Position numbers and translations under genes: made by a program. From positions 5,001-69,000 of the forward strand of contig NC_135556.1 in NCBI RefSeq assembly GCF_964340395.1: DNA of 64,000 nucleotides. Reading direction: 5' to 3'. Under the pieces are notes generated by a model. It worked only from the letters and a program-made list of their open reading frames with translations. It was not told the DNA's origin and made no database searches. Below, one piece after another: positions 51,213 to 63,536 of this stretch; position 1 is the stretch's first letter; every line of letters begins with the position of its first letter. The DNA comes from Glandiceps talaboti (Eukaryota > Hemichordata > Enteropneusta > Spengelidae).

Positions 51213-52268
51213 GTGCAAACAACTCAAAACCCGTCAAAACCGATCAAAACTTGTCAAAACCTGTCGCAAACCGGTTTAAACCTATCCAAACCTGTCCAAA
51301 ATAGGTGCAAACAACTCAAAACCAGTCAATACCTGTCAAAACCTGTCAAAACCGGTCCAAACCGGTCCAAAACCTATCCAAACCGGTCCAAAACCAGTGC
51401 AAACAAGTCAAAACTGATCAAAACCAGTCAACACTGGTTTAAAACCGGTCAAAACTGATCTAAACTGGTCAAAACCTGTCAAAACCGGTTCAAACCTGTC
51501 GAAACCTATCGAAACCAGTCCAAAACTAGTGAAAACAAGTCAAAACTGATCAAAACCAGTCAATACCGGTTTAAACCTGGTCAAAACTGATCAAAACTAG
51601 TCAAACCTGTCCAAAATAGGTGTAAACAAGTCAAAACCGATCAAAACAAGTCAACACCGGTTTAAAACCGGTCAAACCTGATCAAAACTGGTCAAAATCT
51701 GTGCAAACCTGTCAAACCGATCCAAACTGGTCAAAAATAGGTGCAAACAACTCAAAACCCGTCAAAACCGATCAAAACTTGTCAAAACCTGTCGCAAACC
51801 GGTTTAAACCTATCCAAACCTGTCCAAAATAGGTGCAAACAACTCAAAACCAGTCAATACCTGTCAAAACCTGTCAAAACCGGTCCAAACCGGTCCAAAA
51901 CCTATCCAAACCGGTCCAAAACCAGTGCAAACAAGTCAAAACTGATCAAAACCTTCCAAATTGGTTATAGACAGGTGAAAACAGATCAAAACTGGTCAAA
52001 ACCTGTCAAAATTGGTTCAAACCTGTCGAAACCTATCGAAACCATTCCCAAACTGGTGAAAACAAGTCAAAACTGATCAAAACCAGTCAATACCGGTTTA
52101 AAACCGGTCAAAACTGATCAAAACTAGTCAAACCTGTCCAAAATAGGTGCAAACAAGTCAAAACCGATCAAAACAAGTCAACACCGGTTTAAAACCGGTC
52201 AAACCTGATCAAAACTGGTCAAAATCTGTCGCAAACCGGTTTAAAACAAGTGAAAACTGGTCAAAACC
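51213..52268 (+). repeat. 528-bp tandem duplication
   Basis: The segment starting at 51213 recurs at 51741. Relative to the related region at 45.17 kb the offset jumps from 6042 to 6570 across this point, a gain of 528 bp. The two halves differ in their 3' parts (AACACTGG versus the CTTCCAAATTGG continuation), so one half has since been altered or the break lies inside. The end coordinate is approximate. Confidence 0.7.
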
Positions 52269-52789
52269 TATGCAAACCTGTCAAACCGGTCCAAACCGGT
52301 CAAAAATCAAACAACTCAAAACCCGTCAAAACAACTCAAAACCCGTCAAAACCTGTCCAAACCTGTCCAAACCGGTCCAAACCGGTCAAAAACCCAATCA
52401 AACTTGTCCAAAACCAGTGCAAACAAGTCAAAACTGATCAAAACCAGTCAAAACAGGTTTAAAACCGGTCAAAACTGATCAAAACTGGTCAAAACCTGTC
52501 ACAAACCGGTTTAAAACAAGTGAAAACTGGTCAAAACCTATGCAAACCTGTCAAACCGGTCCAAACCGGTCAAAAATCAAACAACTCAAAACCCGTCAAA
52601 ACAACTCAAAACCCGTCAAAACCTGTCCAAACCTGTCCAAACCGGTCCAAACCGGTCAAAAACCCAATCAAACTTGTCCAAAACCAGTGCAAACAAGTCA
52701 AAACTGATCAAAACCAGTCAAAACAGGTTTAAAACCGGTCAAAACTGATCAAAACTGGTCAAAACCTGTCACAAACCGGTTTAAAACAA
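52250..52789 (+). repeat. 270-bp exact tandem duplication containing K
   Basis: 52250-52519 and 52520-52789 read the same except at the ends, where the second runs on into GTGCAAACTGG. The related segments at 45680, 48488 and 55199 have a single copy, so the duplication is local and recent. The same 270-bp step separates the doubled K modules at 7248/7518 and 12961/13231. Confidence 0.85.
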
Positions 52790-53134
52790 GTGCAAACTGG
52801 TCAAAACCTGTGCAAACCTGTCAAACCGGTCCAAAACGGTCAAAAATAGGTGCAAACAACTCAAAACCCGTCAAAATCTATCAAAACTTGTCAAAACCTG
52901 TCCAAACCTTTCAAAACCGGTCCAAACCGGTCGAAAACCAGTGCAAACAAGTCAAAACTGATCAAAATCAGTCAACACTGGTTTTAAATCGGTCAAAACT
53001 GATCAAAACTGGTCAAAACCTGTGCAAACATATCAAAACCGGTCCAAAACCTGTCCAAACCGGTCTGAACCTGTCCAAAACCATTCCAAACCGGTCACAA
53101 CCTGTCCAAACCGGTCCACAACCATTGCAAACAA

Positions 53135-53455
53135 GACAAAAAAGGTCAAAACCTGTCCATACCGGTTTTAAACCAGTCAAATCCGATCATAATTAGTTAA
53201 AACATAAACAATACTGTCAAAACCCGACCAAACCGCAAACCGATCGACACCTGTCCAAACCTGTTCTGTACAGGTTTAAATGAGTCAAAACCTGTGCAAA
53301 CCTGTCCAAACGGTCCAAACCGGTGGACACCTGTCCAAACCTGTTCTGTACAGGTTTAAATGAGTCAAAACATGTGCAAACCTGTCCAAACGGTCCAAAC
53401 CGGTCGAAAACCTATCCAAGGCGGACCAAAACTGGTGAAAATGAGTCAATATCGG
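53135..53455 (+). repeat. L33 module, gamma 3' end with long 5' part
   Basis: Core at 53198-53216. The CGATCG long form is joined to the TTATAGAC end, a combination not seen before this point. Confidence 0.9.
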
Positions 53456-54136
53456 TCAAAACCTTCCAAATTGGTTATAGACAGGTGAAAACAGATCAAA
53501 ACTGGTCAAAATCTGTGCAAACCTGTCAAACCGGTCCAAACTGGTCAAAAATAGGTGCAAACAACTCAAAACCCGTCAAAACCGATCAAAACTTGTCAAA
53601 ACCTGTCGCAAACCGGTTTAAACCTATCCAAACCTGTCCAAAATAGGTGCAAACAACTCAAAACCAGTCAAAACCTGTCAAAACCTGTCAAAACCGGTCC
53701 AAACCGGTCAAAAACCCATCCAAACTTGTCCAAAACCAGTGCAAACAAGTCAAAACTGATCGAAACCAGTCAACACAGGTTTAAAACCGGTCAAAACTGA
53801 TCAAAACTGGTCAAAACCTGTCGCAAACCGGTTTAAAACAAGTGCAAACTGGTCAAAACCTGTGCAAACCCCTGAAAACCGATCAAAACTTGTCAAAACC
53901 TGTCAAAACCTTTCAAAACCGGTCCAAACCGGTCGAAAACCAGTGCAAACAAGTCAAAACTGATCAAAATCAGTCAACACTGGTTTTAAATCGGTCAAAA
54001 CTGATCAAAACTGGTCAAAACCTGTGCAAACATATTAAAACCGGTCCAAAACCGGTCCAAACCGGTCCAAACCTGTCCAAAACCATTCCAAACCGGTCAC
54101 AACCTATCCAAACCGGTCCACAACCATTGCAAACAA

Positions 54137-54457
54137 GACAAAAAAGGTCAAAACCTGTCCATACCGGTTTTAAACCAGTCAAATCCGATCATAATTAGTT
54201 AAAACATAAACAATACTGTCAAAACCCGACCAAACCGCAAACCGATCGACACCTGTCCAAACCTGTTCTGTACAGGTTTAAATGAGTCAAAACCTGTGCA
54301 AACCTGTCCAAACGGTCCAAACCGGTGGACACCTGTCCAAACCTGTTCTGTACAGGTTTAAATGAGTCAAAACATGTGCAAACCTGCCCAAATGGTCCAA
54401 ACCGGTCGAAAACATATCCAAGGCGGACCAAAACTGGTGAAAATGAGTCAATATCGG
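54137..54457 (+). repeat. L34 module, delta-prime type, long form
   Basis: Core at 54200-54218, only 1002 bp after L33, the shortest interval apart from the 251-bp S pairs. Private CCCAAATGGTCC near 54388. Confidence 0.9.
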
Positions 54458-55813
54458 TCAAAACCTTCCAAATTGGTTATAAACAGGTGAAAACAGATCA
54501 AAACTGGTCAAAACCTGTCAAAACTGGTTCAAACCTGTCGAAACCTATCGAAACCATTCCCAAACTGGTGAAAACAAGTCAAAACTGATCAAAACCAGTC
54601 AATACCGGTTTAAACCTGGTCAAAACTGATCAAAACTAGTCAAACCTGTCCAAAATAGGTGCAAACAAGTCAAAACCGATCAAAACAAGTCAACACCGGT
54701 TTAAAACCGGTCAAACCTGATCAAAACTGGTCAAAATCTGTGCAAACCTGTCAAACCGATCCAAACTAGTCAAAAATAGGTGCAAACAACTCAAAACCCG
54801 TCAAAACCGATCAAAACTTGTCAAAACCTGTCGCAAACCGGTTTAAACCTATCCAAACCTGTGCAAAATAGGTGCAAACAACTCAAAACCAGTCAATACC
54901 TGTCAAAACCTGTCAAAACCGGTCCAAACCGGTCCAAAACCTATCCAAACCGGTCCAAAACCAGTGCAAACAAGTCAAAACTGATCAAAACCAGTCAACA
55001 CTGGTTTAAAACCGGTCAAAACTGATCTAAACTGGTCAAAACCTGTCAAAACCGGTTCAAACCTGTCGAAACCTATCGAAACTAGTCCAAAACTCATGCA
55101 AACAAGTCAAAACCGATTAAAACAAGTCAACACAGGTTTAAAACCGGTCAAAACTGATCAAAACTGGTCAAAACCTGTCGCAAACCGGTTTAAAACAAGT
55201 GAAAACTGGTCAAAACCTATGCAAACCTGTCAAACCGGTCCAAACCGGTCAAAAATCAAACAACTCAAAACCCGTCAAAACAACTCAAAACCCGTCAAAA
55301 CCTGTCCAAACCTGTCCAAACCGGTCCAAACCGGTCAAAAACCCAATCAAACTTGTCCAAAACCAGTGCAAACAAGTCAAAACTGATCAAAACCAGTCAA
55401 AACAGGTTTAAAACCGGTCAAAACTGATCAAAACTGGTCAAAACCTGTCACAAACCGGTTTAAAACAAGTGCAAACTGGTCAAAACCTGTGCAAACCTGT
55501 CAAACCGGTCCAAAACGGTCAAAAATAGGTGCAAACAACTCAAAACCCGTCAAAATCTATCAAAACTTGTCAAAACCTGTCCAAACCTTTCAAAACCGGT
55601 CCAAACCGGTCGAAAACCAGTGCAAACAAGTCAAAACTGATCAAAATCAGTCAACACTGGTTTTAAATCGGTCAAAACTGATCAAAACTGGTCAAAACCT
55701 GTGCAAACATATCAAAACCGGTCCAAAACCTGTCCAAACCGGTCCAAACCTGTCCAAAACCATTCCAAACCGGTCACAACCTGTCCAAACCGGTCCACAA
55801 CCATTGCAAACAA

Positions 55814-56134
55814 GACAAAAAAGGTCAAAACCTGTCCATACCGGTTTTAAACCAGTCAAATCCGATCATAATTAGTTAAAACATAAACAATACTGTCAAA
55901 ACCCGACCAAACCGCAAACCGATCGACACCTGTCCAAACCTGTTCTGTACAGGTTTAAATGAGTCAAAACCTGTGCAAACCTGTCCAAACGGTCCAAACC
56001 GGTGGACACCTGTCCAAACCTGTTCTGTACAGGTTTAAATGAGTCAAAACATGTGCAAACCTGTCCAAACGGTCCAAACCGGTCGAAAACCTATCCAAGG
56101 CGGACCAAAACTGGTGAAAATGAGTCAATATCGG
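55814..56134 (+). repeat. L35 module, gamma end with long 5' part
   Basis: Core at 55877-55895, two hairpins. A 9-bp-shortened monomer pair (GTGCAAAACCCTTC) follows near 56236. Confidence 0.9.
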
Positions 56135-57347
56135 TCAAAACCTTCCAAATTGGTTATAGACAGGTGAAAACAGATCAAAACTGGTCAAAATCTGTGCAAA
56201 CCTGTCAAACCGGTCCAAACTGGTCAAAAATAGGTGCAAAACCCTTCAAAACCGATCAAAACTTGTCAAAACCTGTCGCAAACCTGTTTAAACCTATCCA
56301 AACCTGTCCAAAATAGGTGCAAACAACTCAAAACCAGTCAAAACCTGTCAAAACCTGTCAAAACCGGTCCAAACCGGTCCAAAACCTATCCAAACCGGTC
56401 CAAAACCAGTGCAAACAAGTCAAAACTGATCAAAACCTTCCAAATTGGTTATAGACAGGTGAAAACAGATCAAAACTGGTCAAAACCTGTCAAAATTGGT
56501 TCAAACCTGTCGAAACCTATCGAAACCATTCCCAAACTGGTGAAAACAAGTCAAAACTGATCAAAACCAGTCAATACCGGTTTAAAACCGGTCAAAACTG
56601 ATCAAAATTAGTCAAACCTGTCCAAAATAGGTGCAAACAAGTCAAAACCGATCAAAACAAGTCAACACCGGTTTAAAACCGGTCAAACCTGATCAAAACT
56701 GGTCAAAATCTGTCGCAAACCGGTTTAAAACAAGTGAAAACTGGTCAAAACCTATGCAAACCTGTCAAACCGGTCCAAACCGGTCAAAAATCAAACAACT
56801 CAAAACCCGTCAAAACAACTCAAAACCCGTCAAAACCTTCCAAACCTGTCCAAACCGGTCCAAACCGGTCAAAAACCCAATCAAACTTGTCCAAAACCAG
56901 TGCAAACAAGTCAAAACTGATCAAAACCAGTCAAAACAAGTTTAAAACCGGTCAAAACTGATCAAAACTGGTCAAAACCTGTCACAAACCGGTTTAAAAC
57001 AAGTGCAAACTGGTCAAAACCTGTGCAAACCTGTCAAACCGGTCCAAAACGGTCAAAAATAGGTGCAAACAACTCAAAACCCGTCAAAATCTATCAAAAC
57101 TTGTCAAAACCTGTCCAAACCTTTCAAAACCGGTCCAAACCGGTCGAAAACCAGTGCAAACAAGTCAAAACTGATCAAAATCAGTCAACACTGGTTTTAA
57201 ATCGGTCAAAACTGATCAAAACTGGTCAAAACCTGTGCAAACATATCAAAACCGGTCCAAAACCTGTCCAAACCGGTCCAAACCTGAACAAAACCATTCC
57301 AAACCGGTCACAACCTGTCCAAACCGGTCCACAACCATTGCAAACAA

Positions 57348-57668
57348 GACAAAAAAGGTCAAAACCTGTCCATACCGGTTTTAAACCAGTCAAATCCGAT
57401 CATAATTAGTTAAAACATAAACAATACTGTCAAAACCCGACCAAACCGCAAACCGATCGACACCTGTCCAAACCTGTTCTGTACAGGTTTAAATGAGTCA
57501 AAACCTGTGCAAACCTGTCCAAACGGTCCAAACCGGTGGACACCTGTCCAAACCTGTTCTGTACAGGTTTAAATGAGTCAAAACATGTGCAAACCTGTCC
57601 AAACGGTCCAAACCGGTCTAAAACCTATCCAAGGCGGACCAAAACTGGTGAAAATGAGTCAATATCGG
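57348..57668 (+). repeat. L36 module, last L in the window
   Basis: Core at 57411-57429, long 5' part with gamma end. Private changes: CTGAACAAAACC near 57285, just upstream, and CGGTCTAAAACC near 57617. No L module is found in the remaining 6.3 kb. Confidence 0.9.
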
Positions 57669-58856
57669 TCAAAACCTTCCAAATTGGTTATAGACAGGTG
57701 AAAACAGATCAAAACTGGTCAAAATCTGTGCAAACCTGTCAAACCGGTCCAAACTGGTCAAAAATAGGTGCAAACAACTCAAAACCCGTCAAAACCGATC
57801 AAAACTTGTCAAAACCTGTCGCAAACCGGTTTAAACCTATCCAAACCTGTCCAAAATAGGTGCAAACAACTCAAAACCAGTCAAAACCTGTCAAAACCTG
57901 TCAAAACCGGTCCAAACCGGTCCAAAACCTATCCAAAGCGGTCCAAAACCAGTGCAAACAAGTCAAAACTGATCAGAACCTTCCAAATTGGTTATAGACA
58001 GGTGAAAACAGATCAAAACTGGTCAAAACCTGTCAAAATTGGTTCAAACCTGTCGAAACCTATGGAAACCATTCCCAAACTGGTGAAAACAAGTCAAAAC
58101 TGATCAAAACCAGTCAATACCGGTTTAAAACCGGTCAAAACTGATCAAAACTAGTCAAACCAGTCTAAAATAGGTGCAAACAAGTCAAAACCGATCAAAA
58201 CAAGTCAACACCGGTTTAAAACCGGTCAAACCTGATCAAAACTGGTCAAAATCTGTGCAAACCTGTCAAACCGTTCCAAACTGGTCAAAAATAGGTGCAA
58301 ACAACTCAAAACCCGTCAAAACCGATCAAAACTTGTCAAAACCTGTCGCAAACGGGTTTAAACCTATCCAAACCTGTCCAAAATATGTGCAAACAACTCA
58401 AAACCAGTCAAAACCTGTCAAAACCGGTCCAAACCGGTCCAAAACCTATCCAAACCTGTCCAAAACCAGTGCAAACAAGTCAAAACTGATCAAAACCAGT
58501 CAATACCGGTTTAAAACCGGTCAAAACTGATCAAAACTAGTCAAAACCTGTCAAAATCGGTTCAAACCTGTCGAAACCTATCGAAACCAGTCCAAAACTG
58601 GTGCAAACAAGTCAAAACCGATCAAAACCAGTCAACACAGGTTTAAAACCGGTCAAAACTGATCAAAACTGGTCAACACCTGTGCAAACCTGTCAAACCG
58701 GTCCAAACCGGTCAAAAATAGGTGCAAACAACTCAAATCCCATCAAAACTTGTCAAAACCAGTCAAAACCTTTCAAAACCGGTCCAAATCGGTCGAAAAC
58801 CAAGTGAAAACTGGTCAAAACTGGTCCAAACCTGTCCAAACCTGCCCAAACTGGTC

Positions 58857-58875
58857 TAAATGGGTCGGAAAACTG
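58857..58875 (+). repeat. G marker copy 1
   Basis: TAAATGGGTCGGAAAACTG is a strongly diverged pair of monomers with a G-run. Found only after 58.8 kb. Confidence 0.85.
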
Positions 58876-58932
58876 TCAAAACTGGTCAAAATCTGTCAAA
58901 ACTGGTTCAAACCTGTCGAAACCTATCGAAAC

Positions 58933-59049
58933 CATTCCCAAACTGGTGAAAACAAGTCAAAACTGATCAAAACCAGTCAACACCGGTTTAAAACCAGTGA
59001 AAACTGGTCAAAACCTTTCGCAAACCGGTTTAAAACCAGTTAAATCTGG
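58933..59049 (+). repeat. W module copy 6, joined to G
   Basis: It starts 76 bp after the G marker and has the same 117-bp length as the copies in the first 22 kb. AAAACTGATC replaces the AAAACCGATC of those copies. Confidence 0.85.
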
Positions 59050-59640
59050 TCAAAACCTGTCCAAACCTTTCAACACCGGTCCAAACCGGTCAAAAACCAG
59101 TGCAAACAAGTCAAAACTGATCAAAACCAATCAACACTAGTTTTAAACCGGTCAAAACTGATCAAAACTGGTCAAAACCTGTGCAAACAACTCAAAACCC
59201 GTCAAAACCTGTCCAAACCTGTCAAAACCGGTCCAAAACCTATCCAAACCGGTCCAAAACCAGTGCAAACAAGTCAAAACTGATCAAAACCAGTCAATAC
59301 CGGTTTAAAACCGGTCAAAACTGATCAAAACTAGTCAAAACCTGTCAAAATCGGTTCAAACCTGTCGAAACCTATCGAAACCAGTCCAAAACTGGTGCAA
59401 ACAAGTCAAAACCGATCAAAACCAGTCAACACAGGTTTAAAACTGGTCAAAACTGATCAAAACTGGTCAACACCTGTGCAAACCTGTCAAACCGGTCCAA
59501 ACCGGGCAAAAATAGGTGCAAACAACTCAAATCCCATCAAAACTTGTCAAAACCTGTCAAAACCTTTCAAAACCGGTCCAAATCGGTCGAAAACCAAGTG
59601 AAAACTGGTCAAAACTGGTCCAAACCTGTCCAAACTGGTC

Positions 59641-59659
59641 TAAATGGGTCGGAAAACTG
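59641..59659 (+). repeat. G marker copy 2
   Basis: 784 bp after copy 1; W follows at 76 bp. Confidence 0.85.
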
Positions 59660-59716
59660 TCAAAACTGGTCAAAACCTGTCAAAACTGGTTCAAACCTGT
59701 CGAAACCTATCGAAAC

Positions 59717-59833
59717 CATTCCCAAACTGGTGAAAACAAGTCAAAACTGATCAAAACCAGTCAACACCGGTTTAAAACCAGTGAAAACTGGTCAAAACCT
59801 TTCGCAAACCGGTTTAAAACCAGTTAAATCTGG
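59717..59833 (+). repeat. W module copy 7, joined to G
   Basis: 117 bp. CTGTCCACACC just downstream is private. Confidence 0.85.
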
Positions 59834-60992
59834 TCAAAACCTGTCCACACCTTTCAACACCGGTCCAAACCGGTCAAAAACCAGTGCAAACAAGTCAAAA
59901 CTGATCAAAACCAATCAACACTGGTTTTAAACCGGTCAAAACTGATCAAAACTGGTCAAAACCTGTGCAAACAACTCAAAACCCGTCAAAACCTGTCCAA
60001 ACATGTCAAAACCGGTCCAAACCGGTCCAAAACCTATCCAAACCGGTCCAAAACAGTGCAAACAAGTCAAAACTGATCAAAACCAGTCAACACTGGTTTT
60101 AAACCGGTCAAAACTGATCTAAACTGGTCAAAACCTGTCAAAACCGGTTCAAACCTGTCGAAACCTATCGAAACCAGTCCAAAACTGGTGCAAACAAGTC
60201 AAAACCGATCAAAACCAGTCAACACAGGTTTAAAACCGGTCAAAACTGATCAAAACTGGTCAAAACCTGTCGCAAACCGGTTTAAAACAAGTGAAAACTG
60301 GTCAAAACCTGTGCAAACCTGTCAAACCGGTCCAAAACGGTCAAAAATAGGTGCAAACAACTCAAAACCCCTCAAAACCAATCAAATTTGGTCAAAACCT
60401 GTCCAAACCTTTCAACACCGGTCCAAACCGGTCAAAAACCAGTGCAAACAAGTCAAAACTGATCAAAACCAATCAACACTGGTTTTAAACCGGTCAAAAC
60501 TGATCAAAACTGGTCAAAACCTGTGCAAACAACTCAAAACCCGTCAAAACCTGTCCAAACCTGTCAAAACCGGTCCAAAACCTATCCAAACCTGTCCAAA
60601 ACCAGTGCAAACAAGTCAAAACTGATCAAAACCAGTCAATACCGGTTTAAAACCGGTCAAAACTGATCAAAACTAGTCAAAACCTGTCAAAATCGTTTCA
60701 AACCTGTCGAAACCTATCGAAACCAGTCCAAAACTGGTGCAAACAAGTCAAAACCGATCAAAACCAGTCAACACAGGTTTAAAACTGGTCAAAACTGATC
60801 AAAACTGGTCAACACCTGTGCAAACCTGTCAAACCGGTCCAAACTGGTCAAAAATAGGTGCAAACAACTCAAATCCCATCAAAACTTGTCAAAACCTGTC
60901 AAAACCTTTCAAAACCGGTCCAAATCGGTCGAAAACCAAGTGAAAACTGGTCAAAACTGGTCAAAACCTGTCCAAACCTGTCCAAACTGGTC

Positions 60993-61011
60993 TAAATGGG
61001 TCGGAAAACTG
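60993..61011 (+). repeat. G marker copy 3
   Basis: 1352 bp after copy 2; W follows at 76 bp. Confidence 0.85.
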
Positions 61012-61068
61012 TCAAAACTGGTCAAAACCTGTCAAAACTGGTTCAAACCTGTCGAAACCTATCGAAAC

Positions 61069-61185
61069 CATTCCCAAACTGGTGAAAACAAGTCAAAACT
61101 GATCAAAACCAGTCAACACCGGTTTAAAACCAGTGAAAACTGGTCAAAACCTTTCGCAAACCGGTTTAAAACCAGTTAAATCTGG
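61069..61185 (+). repeat. W module copy 8, joined to G
   Basis: 117 bp, followed by ACCTATCAAAACCGG instead of ACCTTTCAACACCGG. Confidence 0.85.
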
Positions 61186-61727
61186 TCAAAACCTGTCCAA
61201 ACCTATCAAAACCGGTCCAAAACCTATCCAAACCTGTCCAAAACCAGTGCAAACAAGTCAAAACTGATCAAAACCAGTCAACACAGGTTTAAAACCGGTC
61301 CAAACCTGTCCAAAACCTATCCAAACCTGTCCAAAACCAGTGCAAACAAGTCAAAACTGATCAAAACCAGTCAATACCTGTTTAAAACCGGTCAAAACTG
61401 ATCAAAACTAGTCAAAACCTGTCAAAATCGGTTCAAACCTGTCGAAACCTATCGAAACCAGTCCAAAACTGGTGCAAACAAGTCAAAACCGATCAAAACC
61501 AGTCAACACAGGTTTAAAACTGGTCAAAACTGATCAAAACTGGTCAACACCTGTGCAAACCTGTCAAACCGGTCCAAACCGGTCAAAAATAGGTGCAAAC
61601 AACTCAAATCCCATCAAAACTTGTCAAAACCTGTCAAAACCTTTCAAAACCGGTCCAAATCGGTCGAAAACCAAGTGAAAACTGGTCAAAACTGGTCCAA
61701 ACCTGTCCAAACCTGTCCAAACAGGTC

Positions 61728-61746
61728 TAAATGGGTCGGAAAACTG
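61728..61746 (+). repeat. G marker copy 4, without W
   Basis: Preceded by ACAGGTC rather than ACTGGTC. No W follows; the array continues with CCGGATCAAACC. Confidence 0.85.
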
Positions 61747-61816
61747 TCAAAACTGGTCAAAACCTGTCAAAACCGGATCAAACCTGTCGAAACCTATCGA
61801 AACCAGTCCAAAACTG

Positions 61817-62932
61817 GTGCAAACAAGTCAAAACAGATCAAAACCAGTCAACACAGGTTTAAAACCGGTCAAAACTGATCAAAACTGGTCAAAACCTGTC
61901 GCAAACCGGTTTAAAACAAGTGAAAACTGGTCAAAACCTGTGCAAACCTGTCAAACCGGTCCAAAACGGTCAAAAATAGGTGCAAACAACTCAAAACCCC
62001 TCAAAACCAATCAAATTTGGTCAAAACCTGTCCAAACCTTTCAACACCGGTCCAAACCGGTCAAAAACCAGTGCAAACAAGTCAAAACTGATCAAAACCA
62101 ATCAACACTGGTTTTAAACCGGTCAAAACTGATCAAAACTGGTCAAAACCTGTGCAAACAACTCAAAACCCGTCAAAACCTGTCCAAACATGTCAAAACC
62201 GGTCCAAACCGGTCCAAAACCTATCCAAACCGGTCCAAAACAGTGCAAACAAGTCAAAACTGATCAAAACCAGTCAACACTGGTTTTAAACCGGTCAAAA
62301 CTGATCTAAACTGGTCAAAACCTGTCAAAACCGGTTCAAACCTGTCGAAACCTATCGAAACCAGTCCAAAACTGGTGCAAACAAGTCAAAACCGATCAAA
62401 ACCAGTCAACACAGGTTTAAAACCGGTCAAAACTGATCAAAACTGGTCAAAACCTGTCGCAAACCGGTTTAAAACAAGTGAAAACTGGTCAAAACCTGTG
62501 CAAACCTGTCAAACCGGTCCAAAACGGTCAAAAATAGGTGCAAACAACTCAAAACCCCTCAAAACCAATCAAATTTGGTCAAAACCTGTCCAAACCTTTC
62601 AACACCGGTCCAAACCGGTCAAAAACCAGTGCAAACAAGTCAAAACTGATCAAAACCAATCAACACTGGTTTTAAACCGGTCAAAACTGATCAAAACTGG
62701 TCAAAACCTGTGCAAACAACTCAAAACCCGTCAAAACCTGTCCAAACCTGTCAAAACCGGTCCAAAACCTATCCAAACCTGTCCAAAACCAGTGCAAACA
62801 AGTCAAAACTGATCAAAACCAGTCAATACCGGTTTAAAACTGGTCAAAACCAGTCCAAACCTGTCCAAACTGGTCTAAATGGGTCGGAAAACTGTCAAAA
62901 CTGGTCAAAACCTGTCAAAACTGGTTCAAACC
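61817..62932 (+). repeat. 558-bp tandem duplication in the L-less segment
   Basis: 61817 and 62375 start matching runs at an offset of 558 that hold for about 400 bp. They include the marker CAATCAAATTTGG (near 62007 and 62565). A further related copy starts at 60188. The last part of the second half diverges, so the end is approximate. Confidence 0.75.
62876..62894 (+). repeat. G marker copy 5
   Basis: 1148 bp after copy 4; W follows at 76 bp. Confidence 0.85.
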
Positions 62933-62951
62933 TGTCGAAACCTATCGAAAC

Positions 62952-63068
62952 CATTCCCAAACTGGTGAAAACAAGTCAAAACTGATCAAAACCAGTCAAC
63001 ACCGGTTTAAAACCAGTGAAAACTGGTCAAAACCTTTCGCAAACCGGTTTAAAACCAGTTAAATCTGG
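62952..63068 (+). repeat. W module copy 9, joined to G
   Basis: 117 bp. Its downstream context is like that of copy 8. Confidence 0.85.
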
Positions 63069-63517
63069 TCAAAACCTGTCCAAACCTATCAAAACCGGTC
63101 CAAAACCTATCCAAACCTGTCCAAAACCAGTGCAAACAAGTCAAAACTGATCAAAACCAGTCAATACCTGTTTAAAACCGGTCAAAACTGATCAAAACTA
63201 GTCAAAACCTGTCAAAATCGGTTCAAACCTGTCGAAACCTATCGAAACCAGTCCAAAACTGGTGCAAACAAGTCAAAACCGATCAAAACCAGTCAACACA
63301 GGTTTAAAACTGGTCAAAACTGATCAAAACTGGTCAACACCTGTGCAAACCTGTCAAACCGGTCCAAACCGGTCAAAAATAGGTGCAAACAACTCAAATC
63401 CCATCAAAACTTGTCAAAACCTGTCAAAACCTTTCAAAACCGGTCCAAATCGGTCGAAAACCAAGTGAAAACTGGTCAAAACTGGTCCAAACCTGTCCAA
63501 ACCTGTCCAAACAGGTC

Positions 63518-63536
63518 TAAATGGGTCGGAAAACTG
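63518..63536 (+). repeat. G marker copy 6, without W
   Basis: 1790 bp after copy 4 and, like it, preceded by ACAGGTC and lacking W. Confidence 0.85.

Larger units (their letters stand above)
43105..57668 (+). repeat. Mosaic HOR region with irregular L spacing
   Basis: It has ten L modules, L27 to L36, at spacings of 1486, 1767, 1568, 1240, 1467, 2565, 1002, 1677 and 1534. There is no single period, but segments match each other at several offsets: 44.6-45.35 kb with 50.65-51.4 kb (6042); 45.17-46.8 kb with 51.74-53.66 kb (6570, then 6840, then 6860); 45.58-46.4 kb with 48.39-49.2 kb (2808); and 46.6-47.5 kb with 49.35-50.26 kb (2747). Long-form and delta-prime L modules are concentrated here. 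It looks like a reshuffled region with more local duplications than the first 26 kb. Confidence 0.8.
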
